Assembly: GCA_934655755.1 (NCBI GenBank)
Contig: CAKUHA010000002.1
Location: 270,487-334,486, forward strand
Direction: 5' to 3'
From: an uncultured Collinsella sp.
Lineage (GTDB): Bacteria > Actinomycetota > Coriobacteriia > Coriobacteriales > Coriobacteriaceae
Length of the DNA stretch: 64,000 nucleotides
Shown: piece after piece, positions 25,165 through 33,454 of the stretch
Numbering within the stretch: the first letter of the stretch is position 1
Layout of the letters: the number at the start of each line of letters is the position of its first letter
The notes under the pieces: model-generated
Database searches by the model: none
What the model was told of the DNA's origin: nothing
The model's input: the letters and a program-made list of their open reading frames with translations, nothing else
Made by a program: the position numbers and the translations under genes

Positions 25165-25653
25165 ATGATCAGAAAAACCCTCGATACCGACATTCCCGCT
25201 GCCATGGCTATCTACGACGCTGCCCGCGCTTTTATGCGCGAGCATGGCAATGCTACGCAGTGGCCGGTGGGCACGCCCTCGGCTGAGCAGCTCAAAAGCG
25301 ATATTGCCGCTGGTGGCAGCTATGTGTGCGAAGTCGACGGCCGCGTGGTAGCGACGTTTGCCTTTCTGACGGGGCCGGACAGTTCCTATGATGTGATCGA
25401 GGGCGGTCAGTGGCACAGCGATGCTCCATATGCCGTGCTGCATCGCGTGGCATCCGACGGCACCACGCATGGCGTTGCGGCCGCGATGTTTACTTTTGCC
25501 AAGGAGCGCGTCGACCATTTGCGCATCGACACGCACCAAGACAACCTGCCCATGCAGGGTGCCATTCTCAAGGCCGGGTTTAAGCGCGCCGGTGTCGTAT
25601 ATGTGTCGGACGGTACGCCGCGCGTTGCGTTTGATTGGCTGCGCGAGGCGTAG
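25165..25653 (+). CDS. GNAT family N-acetyltransferase
   Basis: A 162-residue protein of the GNAT fold. The N-terminal MIRKTLDTDIPAAMAIYDAARAFM strand-helix, VDGRVVATFAFL (beta 4), the acetyl-CoA segment around GTTHGVAAAMFTFAKERVDHLRIDTHQDN and the terminal ILKAGFKRAGVVYVSD are all typical. It transfers an acetyl group from acetyl-CoA to an amine; the acceptor is unknown. ATG at 25165 is preferred over the overlapping GTG at 25162. Confidence 0.88.
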   Translation: MIRKTLDTDIPAAMAIYDAARAFMREHGNATQWPVGTPSAEQLKSDIAAGGSYVCEVDGRVVATFAFLTGPDSSYDVIEGGQWHSDAPYAVLHRVASDGTTHGVAAAMFTFAKERVDHLRIDTHQDNLPMQGAILKAGFKRAGVVYVSDGTPRVAFDWLREA

Positions 25654-25686
25654 AGGCCGAGTCGCGTATCAACATCTCGCCTAAAT

Positions 25687-25714
25687 AAAATGGCCCCGGG
25701 TGGGGCCATTTTTT
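25687..25714. terminator. Bidirectional terminator between GNAT and mscL genes
   Basis: The arms AAAATGGCCCC (25687-25697) and GGGGCCATTTT (25702-25712) have a 4-base loop and a T tract. Confidence 0.85.
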
Positions 25715-25772
25715 GTCTGCAGGTGATGCTTTGGATGGGCGAGGACCAACGTCCGTCGCGGGCAAATGGTGG

Positions 25773-26198
25773 CTACGCCTTGGGCAGCTCGCTTCCGCAG
25801 TGGCAGCACTTGGTCGCGCCCTCGTTTACCTCTTCCAGGCAATAAGGGCAGACGGGCTTGGGGGCGGCTTCCTCGGCGGGGGCGCCGGCCAACTTGTCGC
25901 CAATCTCCTGCGCCTTGTTAAGCGCCTTGACGATGGCAAAGACAATAGCCGCCACGATCAAAAAGTTGATGCACGCGCCGATGAACGCGCCAAAGTCGAT
26001 ATTGGTGCCCGGCACCACCAGCCCCGAGATCTCGGTGGCGCTACCGCCGGCGATGACGGCGATGAGCGGGTTGATGATGCTATCGGTAAGCGAGGTCACG
26101 ATGGCAGTGAACGCGCCGCCAATGATGACGCCGACGGCCATGTCCATCACGTTGCCGCGATTGATGAATTCCTTGAACTCGTTGAGCAGTGCCTTCAT
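25773..26198 (-). CDS. mscL: Large-conductance mechanosensitive channel MscL with C-terminal zinc ribbon
   Basis: A 141-residue protein. Residues 1-95 are canonical MscL (LNEFKEFINRGNVMDMAVGVIIGGAFTAIVTSL in TM1, then FLIVAAIVFAIVKALN in TM2). MscL opens under membrane tension to release solutes during hypo-osmotic shock. The tail adds a zinc ribbon (C117-x2-C120 and C131-x2-C134) in place of the usual C-terminal helix bundle. GAGGAG precedes the ATG at 26198; the extension to 26234 is rejected. Confidence 0.93.
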   Translation of the reverse strand: MKALLNEFKEFINRGNVMDMAVGVIIGGAFTAIVTSLTDSIINPLIAVIAGGSATEISGLVVPGTNIDFGAFIGACINFLIVAAIVFAIVKALNKAQEIGDKLAGAPAEEAAPKPVCPYCLEEVNEGATKCCHCGSELPKA

Positions 26199-26442
26199 GG
26201 TGGCTCCTCGTTGTCGTGGGGCTCGCGTTGTCACCGCCCCAGATGAGCTCGGGCAGACAAAAGGGGAGGTGCCGGCTTTCGCAAGGCGCGAACCTACGAA
26301 AATCGCCGCGCGGCAACGCAGGGCGATGAGCTCGGTCGGGGGATAGGGCCCGCTTCGCCCGCCGGCCCGTAAATTGTATCATCCAGTGTGGAACGAGAAT
26401 GCCCGTTGCCGTGTGCGATGGGCTTGCAATAAGAGGAGAGCC

Positions 26443-28446
26443 ATGTCGAAGCAAGCGGTCGTTGGAATCTTGGCGCATGTCGATGCCGGCAAGACCACGT
26501 TGGCCGAGGCCATGCTGTTCAACGCGGGCCGCATTCGCAAGCGCGGCCGCGTGGACGATGGCGATTCGCACCTGGACACTAACGCGATCGAGCGCGAGCG
26601 CGGCATTACGATCTTCTCGTCGCAGGCCGTGCTCGACTACGGCGATACCCACGTTATGCTCGTGGACGCGCCCGGCCACGTCGATTTTTCGGCTGAGGCG
26701 GAGCGCACATTGCGCGCGCTCGACTATGCGATTTTGGTTGTGGGCGCCAACGATGGCGTGCAGGGGCACACCGAAACCCTGTGGCGCCTGCTTGCGCGCT
26801 ATGACATCCCGACGTTCATCTTTATCAACAAAATCGATTTGGAGAATCCCGGTCGCGATGTTTTGCTGGCACAGCTGGGGCAGCGTCTGTCCGAAGGCTG
26901 CCTGGATGCCAACGAGCTGCTGACGGGCGGTGCCGTTCAGGAGGATGCTGCTGCGTTGGACGAGGCGGCACTCGAGGAGTTTCTTGAAGCGGGTGAGCTT
27001 TCCGTCGCAACGCTGTCGCGCATGGTTGCCGAGCGCAAGCTCTTCCCCTGCTTTGCCGGCTCGGCGCTCAAGGACCAAGGCGTGGACGAGCTGCTGGATG
27101 GCATATGCGCGCTGATGTGTGAACAGGCGTGGCTCCCGGAGTTTGCCGCGCGCGTCTATCGTGTCAACCGCGGAGATCGCGGCGAGCGTTTGGCTTGGGT
27201 TAAAGTGACCGGCGGCACGTTGCGTGCAAAACAGATGATCGATGGACACTCCGGTGCCGAGGCATGGGAGCAGAAGGTCGATCAAGTGCGCATCTATAAC
27301 GGCGAGAAGTATGAGCTTGCGCAAGAAGTTGCTGCTGGCGGTATTTGTGCCGTGACGGGTCTTGCGCACGTTCGCCCGGGGGACGCCTTGGGCGCGGAGC
27401 CCGCGGGCGATGCGCCCGTCATTGTGCCAGTCCTCACCTATACGGTGCTTTCAGGCGAACACGATGTCCATGCGGTGTTCAAAGCACTGACTGAGCTGGC
27501 GGACGAAGATCCCATGCTCGGCGTAAGCTGGAATACGCATCTTGAGCAGATTCACCTGCAGTTGATGGGCGCCGTGCAGCTCGAGGTCGTGCAGCGCGTG
27601 CTGGCCGATCGTTTTGGCCTTGCGGTCGAGTTTGAGCCCGGCGGCATTCTCTATAAGGAGACTATCTCGCAGCCGGTCGAGGGTGTGGGCCACTTTGAGC
27701 CACTGCGCCACTATGCCGAGGTGCATCTGCGCCTGGAGCCGTTGCCAGCGGGTTCGGGCGTGCAGTTTGGCACCGTGACCTCGACCGACGAGCTCGATCT
27801 TAACTGGCAGCGTCTGGCACTCACCAACGCCATGGAGCGCGATCACCTGGGCGTGCTGACCGGCTCGCCCATCACCGATGTGCGCATTACGCTCACGGGC
27901 GGCCGTGCGCATGCCAAACACACCGAGGGCGGCGATTTTCGCCAGGCCACGTACCGCGCGATTCGCCAGGGTTTGATGCAGGCGCGCGAGGCGGGCGCGG
28001 CGGTGCTGCTGGAGCCGTGGTACCACTTTGAGCTCGAGGTGCCGGGGGAGTGTGTGGGCCGGGCGCTCTCGGATGCCACGCGCATGAGTGCCGAGTACGA
28101 GCCGCCGGCGATGGCGGGAGACCGGGCGAAGCTTGTGGGTCGCGTTCCGGCATCCGAGGTACAGGATTATGCGCTGGAGGTGGCTGCCTACACGAGCGGG
28201 TGCGGTCATCTGTACCTGGAGTTCGCCGGTTATGCGGCTTGCCATGATGCCGAGCGCGTAATCGAGACGGCCGCCTATGAGCCCGAGGCCGATCTGCCCA
28301 ACACGCCCGATTCGGTCTTTTGCTCTCACGGCGCCGGTTACACGGTCAAATGGTACGACGTACCCGCCGCGGCGCACGTAAAGGTCGATCCCGCCACCTT
28401 CCGCCCCTGGCGAGCAGCAGACGCCGAGTTTTTCGGTCATAGGTGA
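26443..28446 (+). CDS. EF-G-like ribosomal-protection-type GTPase (TetM/TetW superfamily)
   Basis: A 667-residue translational GTPase with G1 AHVDAGKTT, G3 DAPGHVDF, G4 NKID and a GSAL-type G5. Domain II (WVKVTGGTLRAKQMID), the domain III region (LQLMGAVQLEVVQRVL) and the EF-G-like C-terminal domains (YHFELEVPGECVGRALSDA) follow. It is in the size range of tetracycline ribosomal protection proteins, but it appears to be a native chromosomal relative with base composition like its neighbours. Whether it confers drug tolerance cannot be read from sequence. AGAGGAG precedes the ATG. Confidence 0.85.
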   Translation: MSKQAVVGILAHVDAGKTTLAEAMLFNAGRIRKRGRVDDGDSHLDTNAIERERGITIFSSQAVLDYGDTHVMLVDAPGHVDFSAEAERTLRALDYAILVVGANDGVQGHTETLWRLLARYDIPTFIFINKIDLENPGRDVLLAQLGQRLSEGCLDANELLTGGAVQEDAAALDEAALEEFLEAGELSVATLSRMVAERKLFPCFAGSALKDQGVDELLDGICALMCEQAWLPEFAARVYRVNRGDRGERLAWVKVTGGTLRAKQMIDGHSGAEAWEQKVDQVRIYNGEKYELAQEVAAGGICAVTGLAHVRPGDALGAEPAGDAPVIVPVLTYTVLSGEHDVHAVFKALTELADEDPMLGVSWNTHLEQIHLQLMGAVQLEVVQRVLADRFGLAVEFEPGGILYKETISQPVEGVGHFEPLRHYAEVHLRLEPLPAGSGVQFGTVTSTDELDLNWQRLALTNAMERDHLGVLTGSPITDVRITLTGGRAHAKHTEGGDFRQATYRAIRQGLMQAREAGAAVLLEPWYHFELEVPGECVGRALSDATRMSAEYEPPAMAGDRAKLVGRVPASEVQDYALEVAAYTSGCGHLYLEFAGYAACHDAERVIETAAYEPEADLPNTPDSVFCSHGAGYTVKWYDVPAAAHVKVDPATFRPWRAADAEFFGHR

Positions 28447-28477
28447 TAGAGGTTCAGTCTCTTTGTCGCATCCTGTT

Positions 28478-28504
28478 GGTATAACTCGGTATAAGTTGGT
28501 ATAA
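28478..28504 (+). promoter_or_regulatory. Three GGTATAA direct repeats at 10-bp spacing
   Basis: GGTATAA occurs at 28478, 28488 and 28498, exactly one helical turn apart, about 35-60 bases upstream of the AAA+ gene. This is a likely iterated protein-binding site and may overlap a promoter. Confidence 0.5.
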
Positions 28505-28539
28505 CTATTATCAGGGTTTGCCAATCCGAGGAGGCCGAT

Positions 28540-29658
28540 ATGAATCCAAATCCCTTTAAGCCCACAGCTGGTAAGCGGCCCCCGATACTCATCGGTCGCG
28601 AGTCGGTCATCGAAGATTTTGAGGAAGGGCTCGACAACGGCGCCGGAGCGCCAGGCAGGCTCATGCTCATTACGGGAAACCGCGGCTGCGGTAAAACGGT
28701 TCTCCTGCGGGAGCTGCAACGTCTAGCCAGCGAGCGCGGATGGGCGGTTGTCTCCGATTCCGCTTCGCTTGGCTTGTGCGATCGCCTGGCCGACGCGCTT
28801 CGCTCGAATAAACCCGTTGTGACGTCAATGGAGTTTGGGCCGTCGTTTGGCCGGATGTCGGTCGAGGCGGCTCGGGCAAAGGGCGAGACGTTGCGGGGGC
28901 TGGTCAACGAGCGCCTCAAGAAGCTCGGTCCAGGCAAGGGCATACTGTTTGCGATTGACGAGGCACAATCTGCGTCAATCGAGGAACTGGCGGCTCTTGC
29001 CGTTCTCTATCAGCAGGTGCTCGGAGATCAGGATGCTACGGGCCTGTCCGATAGCGACCAGTGCGGTCTTGCGCTGGTATTTGCCGGCTTGCCCAGTATG
29101 GTTGACGATCTGCTCGAAGAGCCGAGCGTGACGTTTTTGCGCCGTGCTCAGCAGCGTACGCTGGGGGCGATTTCTTTGCCCAAGGTGCGCGATTCATATA
29201 TCCAGACGGTCAAAGACGCAGGCCTTTACGTTGACGCGGAGACGGCGGACCTTGCGGCACGCAAGAGTATGGGGCATCCCTACATGGTCCAGCTGGTGGG
29301 ATATTACATGTGGCGCTCTGCTGTCCGGCGTGGCTCGCAGGTCATCGAAAGGCACGATGTCGAGGCTGGCCATGCGGATGCCGTCTCCGAGTTCTACGAA
29401 GCGGTTGACGCACCGTTGTATTACGGGCTGCGCAGCCCTCAGCGTCTCTTTATCGAGGCCATGGCGGTTGACGAGGGCAAGCCGGCGCGCATGGCGGACA
29501 TCATTGAGCGCTGTGACCGCACCCAGAGCTGGGCGAGTAAATATCGCGCAAGCCTGATTCGCGAGCGCGTCATCGAGGCCGCCGGATACGGCCTCGTCCG
29601 GTTTACCGTGCCCATGCTGGGCGAGTACATTCGCGATCGCATTTTATGGCACGAGTAG
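28540..29658 (+). CDS. Orc1/Cdc6-like AAA+ ATPase with winged-helix C-terminus (first paralogue)
   Basis: A 372-residue P-loop protein. The N-terminus NPFKPTAGKRPPILIGRE is followed by Walker A GNRGCGKT (46-53), Walker B ILFAIDEAQ (about 135-143) and a sensor-like ALVFAGLPSM. A conserved SVTFLRRAQQ segment and a C-terminal helix-turn-helix-like region (MADIIERCDRTQSWASKYRASLIRERVIEAAG) follow. Its role is unknown; the layout recalls ORC1/CDC6-type or NTPase regulators. It is one base upstream of the UvrA2-like gene, so the two are probably co-translated. A paralogue lies at 32205-33305. Confidence 0.78.
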   Translation: MNPNPFKPTAGKRPPILIGRESVIEDFEEGLDNGAGAPGRLMLITGNRGCGKTVLLRELQRLASERGWAVVSDSASLGLCDRLADALRSNKPVVTSMEFGPSFGRMSVEAARAKGETLRGLVNERLKKLGPGKGILFAIDEAQSASIEELAALAVLYQQVLGDQDATGLSDSDQCGLALVFAGLPSMVDDLLEEPSVTFLRRAQQRTLGAISLPKVRDSYIQTVKDAGLYVDAETADLAARKSMGHPYMVQLVGYYMWRSAVRRGSQVIERHDVEAGHADAVSEFYEAVDAPLYYGLRSPQRLFIEAMAVDEGKPARMADIIERCDRTQSWASKYRASLIRERVIEAAGYGLVRFTVPMLGEYIRDRILWHE

Positions 29659-29659
29659 G

Positions 29660-32164
29660 GTGATAAAGGTGACGGAACAGAAGATGAGCCCGCAAGCTAT
29701 CGAGGTGCGCGGCGCGCGCGTCCATAATCTCAAAGACATCGATATCGATATTCCGCTGGGAAAGCTGGTGGGTATTGCCGGCGTGTCCGGTTCGGGCAAG
29801 AGCTCGCTAGCACTGGGAGTCCTCTATGCCGAGGGCTCGCGCCGTTACCTGGAGGCGCTCAGCACCTATACCCGTCGTCGCCTAACGCAGGCCGAGCACG
29901 CCCAGGTGGACGAGGTGCTGCACGTACCGGCGGCGCTCGCATTGCATCAGCGCCCCAGCGTGCCGGGCGTGCGTTCCACCTTTGGCACCATGACCGAGCT
30001 CAACAATAGCCTGCGTCTGCTCTTTAGCCGCTGTGCCCATCACGTGTGTCCACATTGCGGGGCACGTGTGGAGCCGAGCCTTAACGTGGCCGCAGGCCTG
30101 TCGCTCACGTGTTTGACATGCGGCCGCGAGTTCTACGCGCCGAGTGCCGAGGATTTGGCTTTCAATAGCGGCGGCGCGTGTCCCGCTTGCGGCGGCACCG
30201 GCGTCATGCGCGAGGTGGACAAGGCAAGCTTAGTGCCCGATGAATCCAAGACCATCAACGAGGGCGCAGTGCTTCCCTGGGGCACGCTCATGTGGGACCT
30301 GATGAAACAGGTTGCCGGCGAGATGGGCGTGCGCACCGATGTGCCGTTTAACCAGCTCACGCCCCAGGAGCGCGACATCGTGTTTCACGGTCCGGCGGTT
30401 AAGAAGCACATTCTCTACGTTCCCAAGAACGGTGAGGGAGCTACGCCGCTCGACTTTACGTACTACAACGCCGTCTATACCGTCGAGAACGCGCTCGCCA
30501 AGGTTAAGGACGACAAGGGCCTCAAGCGCGTGGCGCGCTTTTTGCGCGAGGGACCGTGCCGCGATTGCGACGGCACGCGGCTTTCGGAGACGGCGCGCCG
30601 GCCCCAGGTGTGCGGCATCAATCTGGCGCAGGCGGCTGCCATGACGCTGGGCGATGCAATCGAATGGGTGCGCGGCGTGCCCACATCGCTGCCGACAGAG
30701 ATGCGGCCCATGGCAGCAGACATCTGCGATTCGTTTTTGAGTACGGCCCGCCGTCTGGTCGATCTGGGCCTCGACTACCTCTCGCTCGATCGCGCCGGTG
30801 CCACGCTTTCCACCGGTGAGCGCCAGCGCGTGCAGCTTGCCCGCGTGGTGCGCAACCGTTCCACGGGTGTGCTTTACGTCCTAGACGAGCCTTCGATTGG
30901 CCTGCATCCGGCAAATGTTGATGGCCTGGTAGGTGTGATGCGCGATCTGGTGGGCGATGGCAACACCGTGGTTGTCGTTGATCACGATACGCGCGTGCTG
31001 GCGGAAGCTGACTATCTGGTCGAGATGGGTCCTGTTGCCGGGGCAGGCGGCGGCAACGTCATTGCGGCCGGCACGGTTGACGAGGTCGAGTGGTCTCAGG
31101 GCAGCCGCATCGCGCCGTTTTTGAGATCGAACTCCAAGCGTTTGCGGCCGCAGGTGGCTGACGACGAAATGTTCGACCAGGGCCATATCCGCATGGCGAC
31201 CGATACCATTCATACCGTCAAGCCGCTCGAAGTCGATATTCCGCGCGGTCGCTTGGTCGCGGTGACGGGCGTTTCGGGTTCGGGCAAGACGACATTGGTG
31301 CTTGAGACGCTCATCCCGGCGCTTAAGGCGCAGGCGGCCGGCGAGCGCCTGCCAAAACATGTGCGTTGGATCGATGCCGAGGGCATTGCTCGCACAAATC
31401 TGATTGACGCTACGCCCATCGGCGCCAACGTGCGCTCGACGGTGGCAACCTATGCCGACATCCATGACGAGCTGCGTCGCGCCTTCGCCCGTACGCCCGA
31501 GGCCAAGGCAGCCGGCTACAAGGCGGGCGCCTTTAGCTACAACACTGGCACTCTGCGCTGCCCTACGTGCGATGGCACGGGCTCGATATCGCTCGACGTG
31601 CAGTTTTTGCCCGATGTCGAGATCGTCTGCCCGGCATGTCGCGGCTCGCGTTATGCAGACACTGCTTCGCATATCCATCGCGAGGGCAAGGACGGGAGTC
31701 TGCTTACGTTGCCGCAGCTCATGGATATGAGTGTGGACGAGGCTCTCGACGCCACGCTGGGGCTCAAGAAGGTTCAGACGCGCTTGCAGACTTTGCATGA
31801 CCTGGGCTTGGGCTATCTCACGCTCGGTGAGCCCACACCGGCACTCTCGGGCGGCGAGGCGCAGCGTCTTAAGCTTGCGAGCGAGATGGGCCGCGTGCAG
31901 GACGATGCCGTGTTCGTATTCGACGAGCCAACGATTGGCCTACATCCGCTCGATGTTCAGGTACTGCTGGCTGTGTTTGACGGCCTGGTTGCCAAGGGCG
32001 CCACGGTCATCGTGATCGAGCATGATCTCGACCTCATCCGCAACGCCGACTACGTGATTGACATGGGTCCAGGCGGCGGCGACGCCGGCGGGCAAATCGT
32101 CTGCGCCGGCACGCCGGTGGATATCGCTGCTTGCTCCAAGAGCATTACCGGTCGTTATCTATAG
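29660..32164 (+). CDS. UvrA2-like ABC-ATPase (class II excinuclease UvrA paralogue)
   Basis: An 834-residue tandem ABC ATPase. Walker A sites GVSGSGKSSL (about 43) and GVSGSGKTTL (about 540), zinc-finger motifs CPHCG...CLTCG and CPTCDGTG...CPACRG, signatures LSTGERQRVQLAR and LSGGEAQRLKLA, and Walker B VLYVLDEPSIGLHP and VFVFDEPTIGLHP are present. It is about 100 residues shorter than UvrA and appears to lack the UvrB-binding domain, as in UvrA2/DrrC proteins linked to drug or DNA-adduct tolerance. GTG at 29660 is used; GTG 29669 and ATG 29684 are alternatives. Confidence 0.87.
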   Translation: MIKVTEQKMSPQAIEVRGARVHNLKDIDIDIPLGKLVGIAGVSGSGKSSLALGVLYAEGSRRYLEALSTYTRRRLTQAEHAQVDEVLHVPAALALHQRPSVPGVRSTFGTMTELNNSLRLLFSRCAHHVCPHCGARVEPSLNVAAGLSLTCLTCGREFYAPSAEDLAFNSGGACPACGGTGVMREVDKASLVPDESKTINEGAVLPWGTLMWDLMKQVAGEMGVRTDVPFNQLTPQERDIVFHGPAVKKHILYVPKNGEGATPLDFTYYNAVYTVENALAKVKDDKGLKRVARFLREGPCRDCDGTRLSETARRPQVCGINLAQAAAMTLGDAIEWVRGVPTSLPTEMRPMAADICDSFLSTARRLVDLGLDYLSLDRAGATLSTGERQRVQLARVVRNRSTGVLYVLDEPSIGLHPANVDGLVGVMRDLVGDGNTVVVVDHDTRVLAEADYLVEMGPVAGAGGGNVIAAGTVDEVEWSQGSRIAPFLRSNSKRLRPQVADDEMFDQGHIRMATDTIHTVKPLEVDIPRGRLVAVTGVSGSGKTTLVLETLIPALKAQAAGERLPKHVRWIDAEGIARTNLIDATPIGANVRSTVATYADIHDELRRAFARTPEAKAAGYKAGAFSYNTGTLRCPTCDGTGSISLDVQFLPDVEIVCPACRGSRYADTASHIHREGKDGSLLTLPQLMDMSVDEALDATLGLKKVQTRLQTLHDLGLGYLTLGEPTPALSGGEAQRLKLASEMGRVQDDAVFVFDEPTIGLHPLDVQVLLAVFDGLVAKGATVIVIEHDLDLIRNADYVIDMGPGGGDAGGQIVCAGTPVDIAACSKSITGRYL

Positions 32165-32167
32165 GCG

Positions 32168-32198
32168 ATGTGACAAAGGGACTGCCCCTTTGTCACAT
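32168..32198. repeat. GGGACTGCCCC-type hairpin, left copy
   Basis: The perfect 13-bp arms ATGTGACAAAGGG (32168-32180) and CCCTTTGTCACAT (32186-32198) have loop ACTGC. It lies between the convergent UvrA2-like and AAA+ genes. An inverted copy lies at 33422. Confidence 0.8.
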
Positions 32199-32204
32199 TG
32201 ACTT

Positions 32205-33305
32205 CTATTTCACGCATTGAGCGGCGAGATAATCGCGGAAGAATGGCAATTCAAAAGCGACGATTCCGCGCCCGCGTTCTCCAATGATGCCGGCATCTAT
32301 CATGCGGCGTCGGTAGCGGGAGACCTGCTGCGGCGAACGCTTAAGGCGTTCGACAAGGTCAGCGGTGGTGGACTCTTCCTCGTCATCGAGCATGGCGATG
32401 AGGAATCGCTTGTCCTCTGCAGTGAGTTCCCGATAGGTTGCCGCGAGGATTCGGTCATCCATCTCGTCGCGTGCGATTTTGATTCCTAGGTCAAAGTCGC
32501 GTGACGAGATTTCCTTCGAATCGCTTGTGAGATCCCAAGCACGGTAGCCTACGAGTTGCAATAGGAAGGGAAAACCAGAGATCGAGCGAACGGCTCTATC
32601 GATTCCCTCAGCATCTGCCAGGCGATCGTTTTCCTGGATTGTGCGAATTAGGGCCTCGCGCACGTCATAGTCGGCAATGCGACCCAGATGATATTGTTGG
32701 GCGCGGCGAAGGAACGAGACCGTCTTGTGGTTCAGTAGCGTCGATACGTTGTTGGGAAGTCCCGCCATGAGCAGGGCGACGCGTTTCCCATCGGTCACAA
32801 AGTGCTGATACGTCGCTGCGAGCTGAATCATCTCGTCGAGTGTCGGGTCCACCTCGTCAACCGTGACGAGCAGACCGGTGCCCGCCTCGTTGAGCTGGTC
32901 GATGATGTCGCTCATGCGATAACGCCAGGTTGAGACATCGTGAACGCGATCGACCTCGATGCTGCCGAGCGGTGCAATTCCGAGACCGGTGACTTCGAAG
33001 TGACTGGACGAGTCGATGAGATGGGCTGCGGCGCGTTTCGTCCCGAACTCGATTTCCTCAAGCATTCCAGGGAGTGCGGTCGTCTTTACGGCTATCCAGC
33101 CGTGGGATTCCGCCCTTGTCGCGAGCGACGACATGAGAGCGGTTTTGCCGGTTCCACGCGCGCCTGAGAAGATCGAGGTCAATTCTGGGCGCCTGCGCTG
33201 GCTCAAGAAGGCACGGTCCAAATCCCGAATAATCTGTTGTCTGCCAGCGAGATGAGCAGGAACCTCACCAAAACTGGGGGTAAACGGGTTCTCGAGATAT
33301 TCCAC
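32205..33305 (-). CDS. Orc1/Cdc6-like AAA+ ATPase with winged-helix C-terminus (second paralogue)
   Basis: A 366-residue P-loop protein that shares the layout of the gene at 28540: ENPFTPSFGEVPAHLAGRQ at the N-terminus, Walker A GARGTGKT (48-55), Walker B LLVTVDEVD (about 145-153), the common VSFLRRAQQYHLG segment and a C-terminal winged helix (TTADLVERLKRSPQQVSRYRRRMIDAGII). The function is unknown. The start is GTG at 33305 with AAGGAG upstream. It is convergent with the UvrA2-like gene and bracketed by inverted copies of a short hairpin repeat. Confidence 0.78.
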   Translation of the reverse strand: MEYLENPFTPSFGEVPAHLAGRQQIIRDLDRAFLSQRRRPELTSIFSGARGTGKTALMSSLATRAESHGWIAVKTTALPGMLEEIEFGTKRAAAHLIDSSSHFEVTGLGIAPLGSIEVDRVHDVSTWRYRMSDIIDQLNEAGTGLLVTVDEVDPTLDEMIQLAATYQHFVTDGKRVALLMAGLPNNVSTLLNHKTVSFLRRAQQYHLGRIADYDVREALIRTIQENDRLADAEGIDRAVRSISGFPFLLQLVGYRAWDLTSDSKEISSRDFDLGIKIARDEMDDRILAATYRELTAEDKRFLIAMLDDEEESTTADLVERLKRSPQQVSRYRRRMIDAGIIGERGRGIVAFELPFFRDYLAAQCVK

Positions 33306-33421
33306 AAGGCTCTCCTTTCACACCGCCGTTTAACTTCATTTTATTCTAGTTAATTCTGATTAAAAGCGATGGTCCGTTATTTAGGGCATCAATTAGGTGT
33401 GTGTCATCGACATGGTGCTTG

Positions 33422-33454
33422 AATGTGAAAAAGGGGCAGTCCCTTTGTCACATT
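33422..33454. repeat. GGGACTGCCCC-type hairpin, right copy (inverted)
   Basis: The arms AATGTGAAAAAGGG (33422-33435) and CCCTTTGTCACATT (33441-33454) have loop GCAGT, the reverse complement of the left copy's loop. The trmL stop codon (33448-33450) lies inside the right arm. Confidence 0.8.
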
